DNA from: Ruminococcaceae bacterium P7 | Lineage (GTDB): Bacteria; Bacillota; Clostridia; Oscillospirales; Acutalibacteraceae | Reading direction: 5' to 3' | Length of the DNA stretch: 64,000 bases | Assembly (NCBI GenBank): GCA_900100595.1 | Contig: FMUA01000007.1 | Span: forward strand, 1 to 64,000 | Shown here: positions 47,818 to 56,736 of the stretch, piece by piece | Numbering within the stretch: position 1 is the first letter of the stretch | How the letters are laid out: each line of letters begins with the position of its first letter | The notes under the pieces: model-generated | Seen by the model: the letters and a program-made list of their open reading frames with translations, nothing else | Databases searched by the model: none | What the model was told of the DNA's origin: nothing | Translations under genes and position numbers: made by a program

Positions 47818-48834
47818 TCACCGCGCGCACAGGCAGTTCTCATACAGCCTGCCCGTGGTGAAATGATTGTAGGAACGGCAGCCGCCCGCGCAGATTTCTC
47901 CGTGGGGACAGGTTCTGCACGCGCCCGTCAGCATCTCGCTTGTAAAGCGGCGGTTATAGGCAAACGCATCGGGGGCTGTCCAGATGTCCCAAAGCGTCCT
48001 CCCGCGCAGATTCCCCTCGATGAAGCGTTCGTCGTACATCGACTCGCAGCCGCGCACATTGCCGATACTGTCAATGCCGATGGTCGTCAGCCCTGCCGCG
48101 CAGCCCTCAAAGCACGCGCCCTGCACACCGCGCACGCGTCCCTCCTCGGGCGTGTAATAGCCGATATTATCCGCCACGCCGACCATAAACGGAGCTGTCG
48201 GCGCGACCCTGTCGACAAACCGCAAGACCTCCCGCGCGTCAAAGCGCACCGAAACGCCGTTGTCGCCCGCATTGCCCATCGGCGAGCACGCCTGTATCTG
48301 CCACGCGAACAGCGGCAGCTTCTCTAATTCACGATACAGCTGCTCAAGCAGCGGCGCGTTGTCGGCACGCAGCGAGGTGATGACGGACACGGGAATCTTA
48401 GCTTCCGCAAGCGTTTTCAGCGTATCAAGAGCGCGTTCATAGCTCCCCTTTTGGCGGTAAGCGTCGTGAATCTCACGCACGCCGTCGACAGACACCGCCA
48501 CCGACTCGATTTTTACCCGTTTCAGCTCACTGATTATATGGGGCGTCATCCGAAAGCCGTTGGTGATGATGCAGACCTTCACGCCGCGTTTGGTCAGAGA
48601 ACCGACGATCTCCGCCCAGTCGGGACGCATGAAAGCCTCTCCTCCGATCACGGAGACGCGGCGGCAGCCTATATCGGCAAGCTGACGCGCCACATCCAGA
48701 CACTCGACGGTCGTCAGCTCGTTTTCACGCGCCTGTCCGCCGCGTGAGCCGCAGTAGGCGCACCGAAAGCAGCAGGCAAGCGTAATCTCCCAAACGGCGC
48801 TTCTCAGCTGAAACGGAAAGTCCCGAACCTCCAT
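47818..48834 (-). CDS. Radical SAM/SPASM peptide-modifying enzyme (candidate RiPP maturase)
   Basis: This 338-residue radical SAM enzyme begins MEVRDFPFQLRSAVWEITLA and has the SAM cluster motif C21-x3-C25-x2-C28 (CCFRCAYCGS), the glycine-rich VIGGEAFMR and SVDGVREIHD. The C-terminus carries a SPASM-type set of cysteines for auxiliary clusters: ACFEGC, GCESM, CRTCPHGEICAGGC and NCLC. SPASM enzymes make crosslinks, thioethers or epimerise residues in ribosomally made peptides, or activate sulfatases. ATG 48834 is one base after the stop of the YAGP-repeat gene, so that protein is its most likely substrate. An upstream extension to 49008 overlaps that gene and is rejected. Confidence 0.87.
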   Translation of the reverse strand: MEVRDFPFQLRSAVWEITLACCFRCAYCGSRGGQARENELTTVECLDVARQLADIGCRRVSVIGGEAFMRPDWAEIVGSLTKRGVKVCIITNGFRMTPHIISELKRVKIESVAVSVDGVREIHDAYRQKGSYERALDTLKTLAEAKIPVSVITSLRADNAPLLEQLYRELEKLPLFAWQIQACSPMGNAGDNGVSVRFDAREVLRFVDRVAPTAPFMVGVADNIGYYTPEEGRVRGVQGACFEGCAAGLTTIGIDSIGNVRGCESMYDERFIEGNLRGRTLWDIWTAPDAFAYNRRFTSEMLTGACRTCPHGEICAGGCRSYNHFTTGRLYENCLCAR

Positions 48835-48835
48835 C

Positions 48836-49279
48836 TCACTCACCCTCACGGGGCAGAACGGCGCCGCAGTTGGTGCAGAATTTATCCTTATCGCCGACGG
48901 GAGAGCCGCACGCGGCACAAAATCCCGCGCTGTTTGCAGCGGGTACAGGCGCAGGCGCGCCAATCGGCTGACGGGTATTCGTTCCGTTATAAAATTCCGG
49001 ACCCGCATAGGTGCACATCATCGGCGGCGGTACGGGCGGTCCCGCGTAGACGCCCTCCATGGCGCGGCGTTTTTCCTCTTTCCGCGGCTCAACGGGTCGC
49101 CGCTCAAAAAACCCGGGACCTGCGTAAACGCACTCCATCCCGCGGAGCTCCTCTTCCTCCGGCTCGTCGGGTTGCTGCCGTTCAAAATACTCGGGACCCG
49201 CGTACACCTCGTCCTCCGCCCCGCTGTTTTCGTTCTTCCATAGTTTGTTCCACGGATATTTTTTCTTTTTCATGTTCAT
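48836..49279 (-). CDS. YAGP-repeat protein with C-terminal zinc ribbon (candidate RiPP precursor)
   Basis: This 147-residue protein has a basic N-terminus with WNKLWKN (residues 10-16), then four YAGP motifs at residues 26-29, 52-55, 78-81 and 91-94, that is at intervals of 26, 26 and 13. Contexts are EVYAGPEYFERQ, CVYAGPGFFERR, GVYAGPPVPPPM and CTYAGPEFYNGT. The spacers are acidic or Pro-rich. A Pro/Ala linker leads to a zinc ribbon with CAACG (121-125) and CTNCG (135-139). The regular aromatic repeats next to a radical SAM/SPASM gene suggest a multi-core modified peptide; alternatively the repeats are a binding scaffold. I know no named family. Starts at ATG 49279 or 49273, both behind AAGGCGGG. 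Confidence 0.75.
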   Translation of the reverse strand: MNMKKKKYPWNKLWKNENSGAEDEVYAGPEYFERQQPDEPEEEELRGMECVYAGPGFFERRPVEPRKEEKRRAMEGVYAGPPVPPPMMCTYAGPEFYNGTNTRQPIGAPAPVPAANSAGFCAACGSPVGDKDKFCTNCGAVLPREGE

Positions 49280-49387
49280 CCCGCCTTCGCTTTTTTCTTA
49301 TTATACCATCGATCCGCAGCGAGTACAACGTATTTCTTCAGATTATCTTCAGATGACCGTGTTATCCTCATAGACAGGGTGATGAAA

Positions 49388-50449
49388 ATGTCAGAAACAA
49401 AAAGAAAATCCAAAAAAAGAATCATCAAAATCATCGCGCTGAGCCTTGCCGCTGTCCTTGTTGTCAGCATTGTCTCCGCAGGAATCGTGCTGTACGGCAG
49501 AATTGCCGGCGTCATGAGCGTCAAACAGGTTGCTGAGGAGCTGTATACCATGAATTTTCAGCAGGACTACCATCTGGACAAGGCGCTTTCCGCCGGTATC
49601 AAAACGAAACAAGACCTGATGAAGTTTATCTGTGACGATATGTTCTTCGGCTATCAGATGAAGTCGGGAGCCATCCGCTACGCGTGCAGCGCGTTCAGCA
49701 CCGAGACGTCCGACGGACAGAAGCTGGTCGGCAGGAACCTCGACTTTGAAAGCATCGAGACGCTTTCGCTCTATACGCACCCCGACGGCGGCTATGCCTC
49801 CATCGCGTCCGCCGACGTCAGCATCGGAGGAATCGGAAAATACGCGGGCGTACCCTTTTCGAGTACGGAAGGAAAAATCGCCCTGCTCGCTTCTCCGTAT
49901 CTCTGCGTCGACGGCATGAACGAAAAGGGGCTGAGCGTTTCCATCCTCGACCTCGATATGGGTGAGCTGCATCATGACACCGAGAAGCCCGAATTGTTTA
50001 TTCTCGTCGCGGTACGCCTGCTGCTCGACCGCGCCGCGAATGTCGACGAAGCCGTCGGACTGCTCGGAAAGTACGACATCCACACGGGACACGGCTGGAC
50101 GCAGCACCTGTTCATCGCCGACGCGGACGGAAATTCCGTCGTCGTCGAATGGGAAAAGAAAACGGGAAAGATGAACGTCGTGGACAGTCACGCCTGCACC
50201 AATTTCGCGCTCTCGTCAAAGTATGCGCAGGAGCACCCGAGGGATATGTGCGAGCGCTACAACATCATCACAGATTGGCTCGGGGAAAAGCCTCAGAACT
50301 CACCGCAGGAATCCATGGATCTGCTCAAGGCTGCCAGCGTTTCCTATACACAGTGGTCGTGCGTGTTCCACCTCGACGACTTTACGGTGGATTACGCGAT
50401 CGACCATGACTTCGACCATATTTACACCTTCCGACCCGAGGACTATTAA
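49388..50449 (+). CDS. Membrane-anchored linear amide C-N hydrolase (choloylglycine hydrolase family)
   Basis: This protein of about 353 residues has an N-terminal membrane anchor (IIKIIALSLAAVLVVSIVSAGIVL) and an Ntn-hydrolase domain of the bile-salt-hydrolase/penicillin-acylase type. Signatures are YACSAFSTETSDGQKLVGRNLDFE (candidate nucleophile Cys in the first four residues), CVDGMNEKGLSVSILDLD and TNFAL. In this family the nucleophilic Cys is normally N-terminal after processing; here about 80 residues precede it, so cleavage or another mode is needed. It may act on N-acyl amides or on the peptide from the divergent YAGP/radical SAM pair, but that link rests on position only. ATG 49388 follows AGGGTG. 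Confidence 0.8.
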   Translation: MSETKRKSKKRIIKIIALSLAAVLVVSIVSAGIVLYGRIAGVMSVKQVAEELYTMNFQQDYHLDKALSAGIKTKQDLMKFICDDMFFGYQMKSGAIRYACSAFSTETSDGQKLVGRNLDFESIETLSLYTHPDGGYASIASADVSIGGIGKYAGVPFSSTEGKIALLASPYLCVDGMNEKGLSVSILDLDMGELHHDTEKPELFILVAVRLLLDRAANVDEAVGLLGKYDIHTGHGWTQHLFIADADGNSVVVEWEKKTGKMNVVDSHACTNFALSSKYAQEHPRDMCERYNIITDWLGEKPQNSPQESMDLLKAASVSYTQWSCVFHLDDFTVDYAIDHDFDHIYTFRPEDY

Positions 50450-50485
50450 ATATCAAACAATGAAATCACGAGAGGAGAAACAGCA

Positions 50486-52204
50486 ATGAATATCAAAAAA
50501 ATCACAGCGGGAATCCTGTGCGGCGTCATGTGTCTGTCCCTGACGACAGCCTGTTCAACGGGAACAGAAAGCTCACAGGCAGCCAAAGCAGAGGCGGCAA
50601 AGCCCAAGGAAGCGGAGCTTCACACCTTGTATCTCCGGGCGCCAAAAAAATACACGGAGATGACCGCGGCGTTCCTGAACACGCAGAGCGGAAAAACGGC
50701 GGAAATCGAAATGAAAAAGGACAGAGAGGACGGCGACAGCGTCGTATTCAGCTGTGAAGCGGACGTGAACCTCTATAACAGGGTGCACGTCACCTATGAC
50801 GGAAACGACAGCTTGGATGTGGCGTTCAACCGCTTCGTCAGCGGCTGGAATTTTGTTGACAATGTACTTCTCCCCTATGTGGAGGGCAAGGAGCCAAAGT
50901 ACGACCCGCAGTTTGAGACGAAGGTCTTTCAGTTCGACGGCTACGACAAGAACGTCTATATCTGGACGCCCGCGGACTATGACGCAAAGGCGGCGGAAAA
51001 GTATTCTGTTATCTATATGCTCGACGGTCAGAGCGTTCTGACAACGGGCGTGGACAAGGGTATGGACAACGACTTTGAAAGCTGGAACGTCTGCGAAAAC
51101 GTCGAGAGCATGATGGCGGAGAGCGACAACAAGGCGATCATCGTCGCGATCGACAACAACAGCGTCTACAGATGGGACGAGCTGGTTCCCGATCTGGGCG
51201 AGATCAACAACGACGAGAATAAAACCAACATCAAAACGGAGGATCTGACCCACAAGCGCGGCAGCGCGTTCGCGGACTTCATCGTTGACACCGTCATGCC
51301 GTACATCAACGACAACTTCAACGTCTACACCGATGCGGAGCACACCTCGATGGCAGGAAGCTCGCTGGGCGGTCTCGAGACCTTCTATACGGTTCTGACG
51401 CATCCCGACAGGTTCGGCACGGGCGGCGTTCTCTCGGCGACCTTTGATATGTATGACGAGAAGGTGTGGACGAAGTTCCTCAGCGACAAGCTGAGCATGG
51501 AAAATGCTCCTCTCATATATATGTATGCGGGCGGCTATGCCACCGATAACGGCGACGTGACGGAGGTGATGAACAACCGCCTGATCGAAAGCGGCTACGC
51601 GAAGGACAAGCTCGTTTTCAGCAAATACGAAACGGGCGGACATCTGATTTCCTACTGGAGAAGTATGTATCCCGAGTTCCTCGAGGCGGCTTTCACGCAT
51701 ACGCTTTCCGCGCTGGAATTCGGCGTTCCCGCAGAATACGAGGACAAGAGCGATCCCTTTGAGGAGTATCTCAAGGAAATGGAGATCGATCTCGAGGACA
51801 TCGAGCCGGGCTATGTGTACTACGACAACAGCGAGACAAAGTGGGAGCATGTGTACGCCTACTGGTGGGGCGGCATGGCGATCAACAGCGTCACCAAGGA
51901 ATCCTATTATATGAGCGACTGGCCGGGCTTTGAGATGGAGCGCATCGAGGGCACCGACGTCTATCGCATCGTAGCGCCCTTCGGCGCCACGGGCGGCATC
52001 ATCTTTGACTCGGGCGTGACCGACAGAGAGGTCGCCGAGGGCAAGGAGGCATATCAGACGGTCGATCTGCAGTTCAGCGCCGAGATGATCGGAAAAATCT
52101 ACAAGATCGATATGTCGGTCGAGCCGAAAGCCGACCCCGGCAACATGAAAACAAAGCACAGATATTCCGAGGGAAGCTGGTCGGATTATTCCGAAAACAA
52201 ATAA
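50486..52204 (+). CDS. Secreted esterase-like lipoprotein with starch-binding-like modules
   Basis: This 572-residue lipoprotein (signal MNIKKITAGILCGVMCLSLTTAC) has three parts. The first 130 residues are beta-rich and resemble a carbohydrate-binding module. Residues 140-410 form an alpha/beta-hydrolase of the enterochelin-esterase/esterase D type: VIYMLDGQSVL, the nucleophile in MAGSSLGGLETFYTVL, and the His in TGGHLISYWRSMYPEFL. The last 130 residues (YVYYDNSETKWEHVYAYWWGG, WPGFEMERIEGTDVYRIV) look like a starch-binding module of the CBM26 type. It is probably a polysaccharide deacylase on the cell surface. It is 36 bases after the amide hydrolase gene and ends at a strong terminator. Confidence 0.8.
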   Translation: MNIKKITAGILCGVMCLSLTTACSTGTESSQAAKAEAAKPKEAELHTLYLRAPKKYTEMTAAFLNTQSGKTAEIEMKKDREDGDSVVFSCEADVNLYNRVHVTYDGNDSLDVAFNRFVSGWNFVDNVLLPYVEGKEPKYDPQFETKVFQFDGYDKNVYIWTPADYDAKAAEKYSVIYMLDGQSVLTTGVDKGMDNDFESWNVCENVESMMAESDNKAIIVAIDNNSVYRWDELVPDLGEINNDENKTNIKTEDLTHKRGSAFADFIVDTVMPYINDNFNVYTDAEHTSMAGSSLGGLETFYTVLTHPDRFGTGGVLSATFDMYDEKVWTKFLSDKLSMENAPLIYMYAGGYATDNGDVTEVMNNRLIESGYAKDKLVFSKYETGGHLISYWRSMYPEFLEAAFTHTLSALEFGVPAEYEDKSDPFEEYLKEMEIDLEDIEPGYVYYDNSETKWEHVYAYWWGGMAINSVTKESYYMSDWPGFEMERIEGTDVYRIVAPFGATGGIIFDSGVTDREVAEGKEAYQTVDLQFSAEMIGKIYKIDMSVEPKADPGNMKTKHRYSEGSWSDYSENK

Positions 52205-52211
52205 CAACCAC

Positions 52212-52250
52212 ACAAAGCACGGACAGTCCGGCGGGGCGTCCGTGCTTTGT
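52212..52250 (+). terminator. Terminator after the esterase gene
   Basis: A 13-bp stem (ACAAAGCACGGAC with GTCCGTGCTTTGT) and a 13-base GC-rich loop, followed by TATC. The stretch 52251-52459 shows no gene. Confidence 0.8.
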
Positions 52251-52459
52251 TATCATACCGATACATTTCATTCATCCGAATCGCGCGCAAATCCCCGCGG
52301 GATGTATATTACTGCAAACGGGCTCCGCAGCCTTGAAAAGGTCGGTTCCCGGGTGGATTATGTTATTTACCCACTGCGCACCTCTGACGGTTCTGAAGAA
52401 GCTCAGATGCCGCCGAAAAGCGGAGCATCAGAGCTGGACAAACGGCGGATTATCTGTTA

Positions 52460-52925
52460 TCATGATGAAAATAAAAGCGGAAAGGATTGTGACAAATCTC
52501 CGTCAACTTCCGCTACGTCGATCTGATACTTTGAAAGCGCAAAGGTGACGCCTTTGGTTTCGCCCTCAAAGCGGTATGGGTACCCCAAAACAAAGTCAGA
52601 CTGCATGCTGCTGCCGGATTGCTCGGGATAGTCGGAAAAGTAGTCTTCATAGCAGTCAAAGGCGACCGTATCGGCGTTTGCGTCAAGCGTCATCTTTTCT
52701 CCGGTTTCCTTGGTGACGGTATAGGTGCCGTCAGAATTTTTGACCTCCTCAAAACCGACGGTATAGATGTGTCTGAGATATTCCGCCGGGTTGATGCAGG
52801 GTACAGACGGCTCGTCCTCAAAAAACACACATTCGGTCGTCCCGCTTTTTTCCATGCTGTAGAAATAGGTCGGAACATTCTTTTTTTCATAATCCGTGCG
52901 TTCAGCCGCAAAAACAGCGAACGGT
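52460..52925 (-). pseudogene. S41-peptidase-like secreted protein, N-terminal fragment
   Basis: The frame reads ERTDYEKKNVPTYFYSMEKS, INPAEYLRHIYTVGFEEVKN, TYTVTKETGEKMTLDANAD and GETKGVTFALSKYQIDVAEV, ending soon after. Upstream a stop directly precedes what should be the signal peptide, and the 3' part breaks off where a relative at 54.8-55.1 kb continues (KVYMPLPTLNDIY). It is a fragment of the same family and has no catalytic domain. Confidence 0.55.
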
Positions 52926-52972
52926 TACGCAAATAAAAAAAGTAAATCACGACTTCAAAACAAGCGCAGCAA

Positions 52973-53014
52973 AAACCGCCGTCAGGCAGGAAACATCCCG
53001 ATTGACGGCGGTTT
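52973..53014 (-). terminator. Terminator of the GNAT gene
   Basis: AAACCGCCGTCA pairs with TGACGGCGGTTT over 12 bp; on the minus strand TTGC with a short T-run follows. It lies two bases after the stop at 53017. Confidence 0.8.
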
Positions 53015-53016
53015 GA

Positions 53017-53526
53017 TCATTTTACAAACCAATAGCTGCAAATTTCTCTTTGCTCACCCTGATAGTTGTCGATTCCCTTAAACTCCAAGACAAAGCCGCA
53101 TTTTTCCATCACCTTCTGCGAAGCGATGTTGTCGGCAAGGCAGATTCCCGCCATTTTTGAAATGCCGTTTTTCGGCATGATGACGGGCAGAAACGCCTTG
53201 ACAGCTTCTGTGGCGTAGCCGTGCCTTGTGTATTTCACTCCGATGTGGTAGCCGATTTCCCAAATGCCGTCGCCGAGCGGAACTGCCTGCACATAGCCGA
53301 TGTTCGTTCCGTCCATGAGCAGTACGGGATATACGAACGGACCGTCTGAGCCGCCGTACTGCGACATCAAAAAGTCAATCGTCTCCGCGGCGTCCTCAAC
53401 CGTTTCAAAAACCTCGTCGGGCACAAAACGGCGGTTATCCTCGTCGAGAGAGTTTTCGTGAACTGCCTGCGCCATATCGGGCGTGAATTCCGTGATCGTT
53501 AATCTATCTGTTTTCAATTCAAACAT
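53017..53526 (-). CDS. GNAT family N-acetyltransferase (RimJ/RimL type)
   Basis: This 169-residue acetyltransferase has the typical start FELKTDRLTITEFTPDMAQAV, the acetyl-CoA-binding region GYHIGVKYTRHGYATEAVKAFL and KMAGICLADNIASQKVMEKCGFVLE. It transfers an acetyl group from acetyl-CoA to an amine on a protein, sugar or antibiotic; the acceptor is unknown. It is a single gene with its own terminator. Confidence 0.88.
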   Translation of the reverse strand: MFELKTDRLTITEFTPDMAQAVHENSLDEDNRRFVPDEVFETVEDAAETIDFLMSQYGGSDGPFVYPVLLMDGTNIGYVQAVPLGDGIWEIGYHIGVKYTRHGYATEAVKAFLPVIMPKNGISKMAGICLADNIASQKVMEKCGFVLEFKGIDNYQGEQREICSYWFVK

Positions 53527-53617
53527 ATTGGCACTTCCTTTCTTTTATGCCTCCGGTATATCACATCATCTGGAAAAGACAGCCTCACAAACGGTTGGAA
53601 AAAAGAATGGGGCTGCG

Positions 53618-53899
53618 CTACGCAGACTCACTGATTCTCATTTCTCGGATAATCTGCTGAATGGATTTGTCCGAAAGATAGTAACGGCGCGCGAGTACAG
53701 CTACCGTTTCACCGTTTTGATAATCGCGGTAAATGAACGCATTCCGCTGATGCAGCTCGCTTCTCGTGCCGGTTTTTTCTCCCCATTCGGCGCGGGAGCC
53801 TTCTTTTTTGGGAATATAAATATTTTCCCCGTCTATATATTGCTGAATTAGCCTGATGATGTTTTGCGGCAGCACTTCGTCTGCCTTGATATAGCTCAT
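53618..53899 (-). CDS. CD3324 family HTH protein
   Basis: This 93-residue protein begins MSYIKADEVLPQNIIRLIQQYIDGENIYIPKK, split here as the family's usual opening, and ends with a Mor-like helix-turn-helix (ETVAVLARRYYLSDKSIQQIIREM). CD3324-type proteins are small putative DNA-binding proteins common in Clostridia. The target is unknown. A weak ribosome binding site (AGGAGG-like GGAGGCAAC) precedes the ATG. Confidence 0.8.
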   Translation of the reverse strand: MSYIKADEVLPQNIIRLIQQYIDGENIYIPKKEGSRAEWGEKTGTRSELHQRNAFIYRDYQNGETVAVLARRYYLSDKSIQQIIREMRISESA

Positions 53900-54084
53900 T
53901 GTTGCCTCCTAAATCATGAAATGCTTCAGGTTAAGCAATGGCTATACGTATTCACTTGATACCGAACAGCCAATGCTTATTCGGCGATAACATATCTTTT
54001 CAAAACACAGCCCTCCTGTCGCTGAATAGTATAATGGAAAATACTGTTTTTGTCAATAGATTCAGGTTGTGTCTGACTGCTCAA

Positions 54085-55061
54085 TCATCTTTTTTCGCGC
54101 TTAGACCTGAACCACACAAGAACAACGGCAGACGAAATCAAAACGAGCAGAACAGCGGCGGAAACGAATCCGTCGCCCGTAGCGACAGTGCCGGACGAAG
54201 AGGATGATTTCTGTGCTTCGCTGCCCGTGGCAGGCTTGGTGCTTGCGGAAGTCGTGCCTGCAGTAGACGCTGTGCTTGCGGCAGGCGCTGTGCTTGCGGC
54301 AGGAGCCGTGCTTTCGGTGGGAGCAGGCACGGTCGTCGGTTCTTTCGCTGCGTAAAATTCCGAAACAAGCGAGCCGACAAGACCAAGGTCGTACAGCTTG
54401 CTGTAACTCTTCTTCTCCTGCTGTTCACCCGATTCATCCGTAATAATCTTTGTTTCGACAAGCTCATAATCCACAGGCGCTCCTTTATCGACGTCCAAGC
54501 CGGTTTCCGACACAGTCCTTAACGGACCGGAAAGCGATAAGAAGTGGGATTCCGGAGTAAACGGAAAGACGACTGCACAAGCGCCTCCTTTGCTTTTTTC
54601 TCCAAGCACACAGACGCCGTTGTCCTTGCACATGATCGGCATCGTGTTGGCGCTGGAGAAAGACGACGAGGACGCGAGAACAGCAAAATTGAAGTCATAG
54701 AAGACCTCCTTGTCACGGTCGTCAAAAACGCCGTCAAGGTTCAAATCAAGCTGTGCTTTTTCGTCATAGCGGTTACCTGTCAGCGTGTTGAAGAAATGGA
54801 CGCCATTGCCGGCGTGCAATCCATAATATCATACAAAGAGCTTCTGTCATAGTAGCTGGTACCGGTTCCAAAATCGGTACTGTGCGCAAAGTAGATGCTT
54901 CCGTTGAGATACTCGGCTGTGTTATAGGTAACCGTATAAATATCGTTGAGCGTGGGAAGCGGCATATAGACCTTACCCTCATACTCGATCAGATCAATGC
55001 CGTAGGTGGAAAGATCGAGCGTCACCGGACGGGTCTCAGCCGTTTTCTCCTTCGGGAGCAT
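54085..55061 (-). pseudogene. S41-peptidase-like surface protein with frameshift/deletion
   Basis: The upstream frame (from 55061) has LDLSTYGIDLIEYEGKVYMP, LPTLNDIYTVTYNTAEYLNG and GTGTSYYDRSSLYDI, then stops at 54780. A second frame (to 54085) continues with NRYDEKAQLDLNLDGVFDD, the S41-like catalytic segment FAVLASSSSFSSANTMP and GEKSKGGACAVVFPF, an Ala/Ser/Thr/Pro-rich linker and a C-terminal membrane segment ending in RSKREKR. The signal peptide and the segment between the two frames are missing, so the gene is broken. An intact relative would be a cell-wall-anchored peptidase of about 600 residues. Confidence 0.65.
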
Positions 55062-55101
55062 TTTCGTATACGAAATGGAACAGGTGAATTACGAAACAAT
55101 A

Positions 55102-55130
55102 TTGATTTTATCTCAATTTTTGTATATTAT
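55102..55130 (+). promoter_or_regulatory. Promoter of the partner-switch/NRPS operon
   Basis: TTGATT (55102-55107) and TATTAT (55125-55130) are 17 bases apart. Confidence 0.6.
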
Positions 55131-55227
55131 AGTATTATGGAGTATTTTGACGGAAACAGTTCAGCAACAGTAACAACGGAATCCAAGTTACCGGCGATAT
55201 TGTAACGAAAACAGAAGGAGAAAATCG

Positions 55228-56736
55228 ATGACAGATCAAGCGATTATCAACGGATTGTACCGGTTATTGCTCTTTGTAGCGATGGCACTGCTCGGTACGC
55301 TTTTCATGAACAATCTTGTGCTGTACAAACAAAAGCTCAGGGACCGCATCTCGCTGATGCTGCTGTTTGGCGTCGTTATGTGCAGCTTTGAGCTTCTCTG
55401 GACCTTCTGCGACGGGTATTTTCCTCAGCTGAAGGCGCTGTCCTATATCGGAGCCGGCGGTTATCTGGTGGCATTTCTTGCGTTTGCGATTACATTGAAC
55501 CGCTACATACTGAACCGCTTTGACCGTCTGCCGAAATCGAGGCTTCTGACCGTGCTGTTTTATCTCGTTCCGTTCGGGATCAATTTGCTGCTTTGTGCGA
55601 CAACGCCGTGGACGCATTGGGTCGTGAGCGTGGATGATGCCGGCGTGCTGCACGAGGAGATCCTTTTCGACGCGCTGTGTACGCCGCTGATGATATTGTA
55701 CCTTTTGGCAGCGCTGATCAGCGCTGTAGTCTACGCAGTCAAGAACCGCCGCACGGATCCTACGGCTATGCGTATCGCATACAGCATGATCGTGTTCGGT
55801 ATCATGGCGCCTGCCGTCTATGTGCTGGAAATCCTCCTTTTGGGAATAGACAGCAACTATCTTGCCCTCAGTCTTGCCGTATCGGTCGCGATGGTGTATC
55901 TGACTACCAACGTCAGCACCCATACCCTTCTGGAAACGCGCGCGAAGGTGGAGGCCACCGAGTCCGAGCTGCGCGTCGCTACGGAAATTCAGGCAAGCAT
56001 GCTTCCGTCCATCTTCCCGGCGTTCCCGAACCGTCCCGAGTTTGATATCTACGCTTCCATGGATCCGGCAAAGGAGGTCGGCGGAGATTTCTATGACTTC
56101 TTCATGATCGACGAAGATCATCTTGCGCTGGTGATCGCAGACGTATCCGGAAAGGGTATTCCGGCTTCACTGTTTATGATGTCCTCAAAAATCCTCATCA
56201 ACGACCAAGCCCTTATGGGCGGCACTCCGGCGGAGATACTCGCAAGAGTCAACAAGCAGGTCAGCGCCGGCAACGACGCCAATATGTTCGTGACGGTATG
56301 GCTGGGCATCCTCGAGATCAGCACAGGCAGGCTCACCACAGCAAGCGCCGGCCATGAATACCCGATCATCAATATCAACGGCGAATACACGCTGCTGAAG
56401 GATAAGCACGGTCCGGCGATCGGAGCGATGCCGGTGGCAAAATATAAAAACACCGAGATCATGCTCAAAAAGGGTGACAGCATCTTTGTTTATACCGACG
56501 GTGTTGCCGAGGCGACTGACGCGAATAACGAGCTCTTCGGTACAGACCGCACGGTCGCAGCTCTCAACGCTCTCCCGGAAGGCGTTTCGCAGAAGGAGGT
56601 GCTGGCAGGCGTCCGCACTGCCGTAGACGCTTTTGTAAAAGAAGCGCCCCAGTTTGACGACCTGACGATGCTCGGTCTGAAATACAACGGTTCTGAAAAC
56701 ACTGCCGGAACGGAGGATAAACATGAAGGAGCTTAA
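55228..56736 (+). CDS. Membrane-bound SpoIIE/RsbU-type serine phosphatase
   Basis: This 502-residue protein has seven or eight N-terminal transmembrane segments (residues 10-230), a short coiled linker (ETRAKVEATESELRVATEIQ) and a PP2C-type SpoIIE domain: DPAKEVGGDFYDFF, LALVIADVSGKGIPASLFMM, FVYTDGVAEATD and FDDLTMLGLKY. All metal-binding Asp residues are seen. It should dephosphorylate the STAS protein encoded two genes later, in response to a membrane signal. It overlaps the kinase gene by 14 bases. Confidence 0.9.
   Translation: MTDQAIINGLYRLLLFVAMALLGTLFMNNLVLYKQKLRDRISLMLLFGVVMCSFELLWTFCDGYFPQLKALSYIGAGGYLVAFLAFAITLNRYILNRFDRLPKSRLLTVLFYLVPFGINLLLCATTPWTHWVVSVDDAGVLHEEILFDALCTPLMILYLLAALISAVVYAVKNRRTDPTAMRIAYSMIVFGIMAPAVYVLEILLLGIDSNYLALSLAVSVAMVYLTTNVSTHTLLETRAKVEATESELRVATEIQASMLPSIFPAFPNRPEFDIYASMDPAKEVGGDFYDFFMIDEDHLALVIADVSGKGIPASLFMMSSKILINDQALMGGTPAEILARVNKQVSAGNDANMFVTVWLGILEISTGRLTTASAGHEYPIININGEYTLLKDKHGPAIGAMPVAKYKNTEIMLKKGDSIFVYTDGVAEATDANNELFGTDRTVAALNALPEGVSQKEVLAGVRTAVDAFVKEAPQFDDLTMLGLKYNGSENTAGTEDKHEGA

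Noticed and set aside
50573..52213. Long open frame of 546 codons on the minus strand
   Set aside because: It is the shadow of the esterase gene on the plus strand; composition is Val/His/Arg-rich and no domain is seen.
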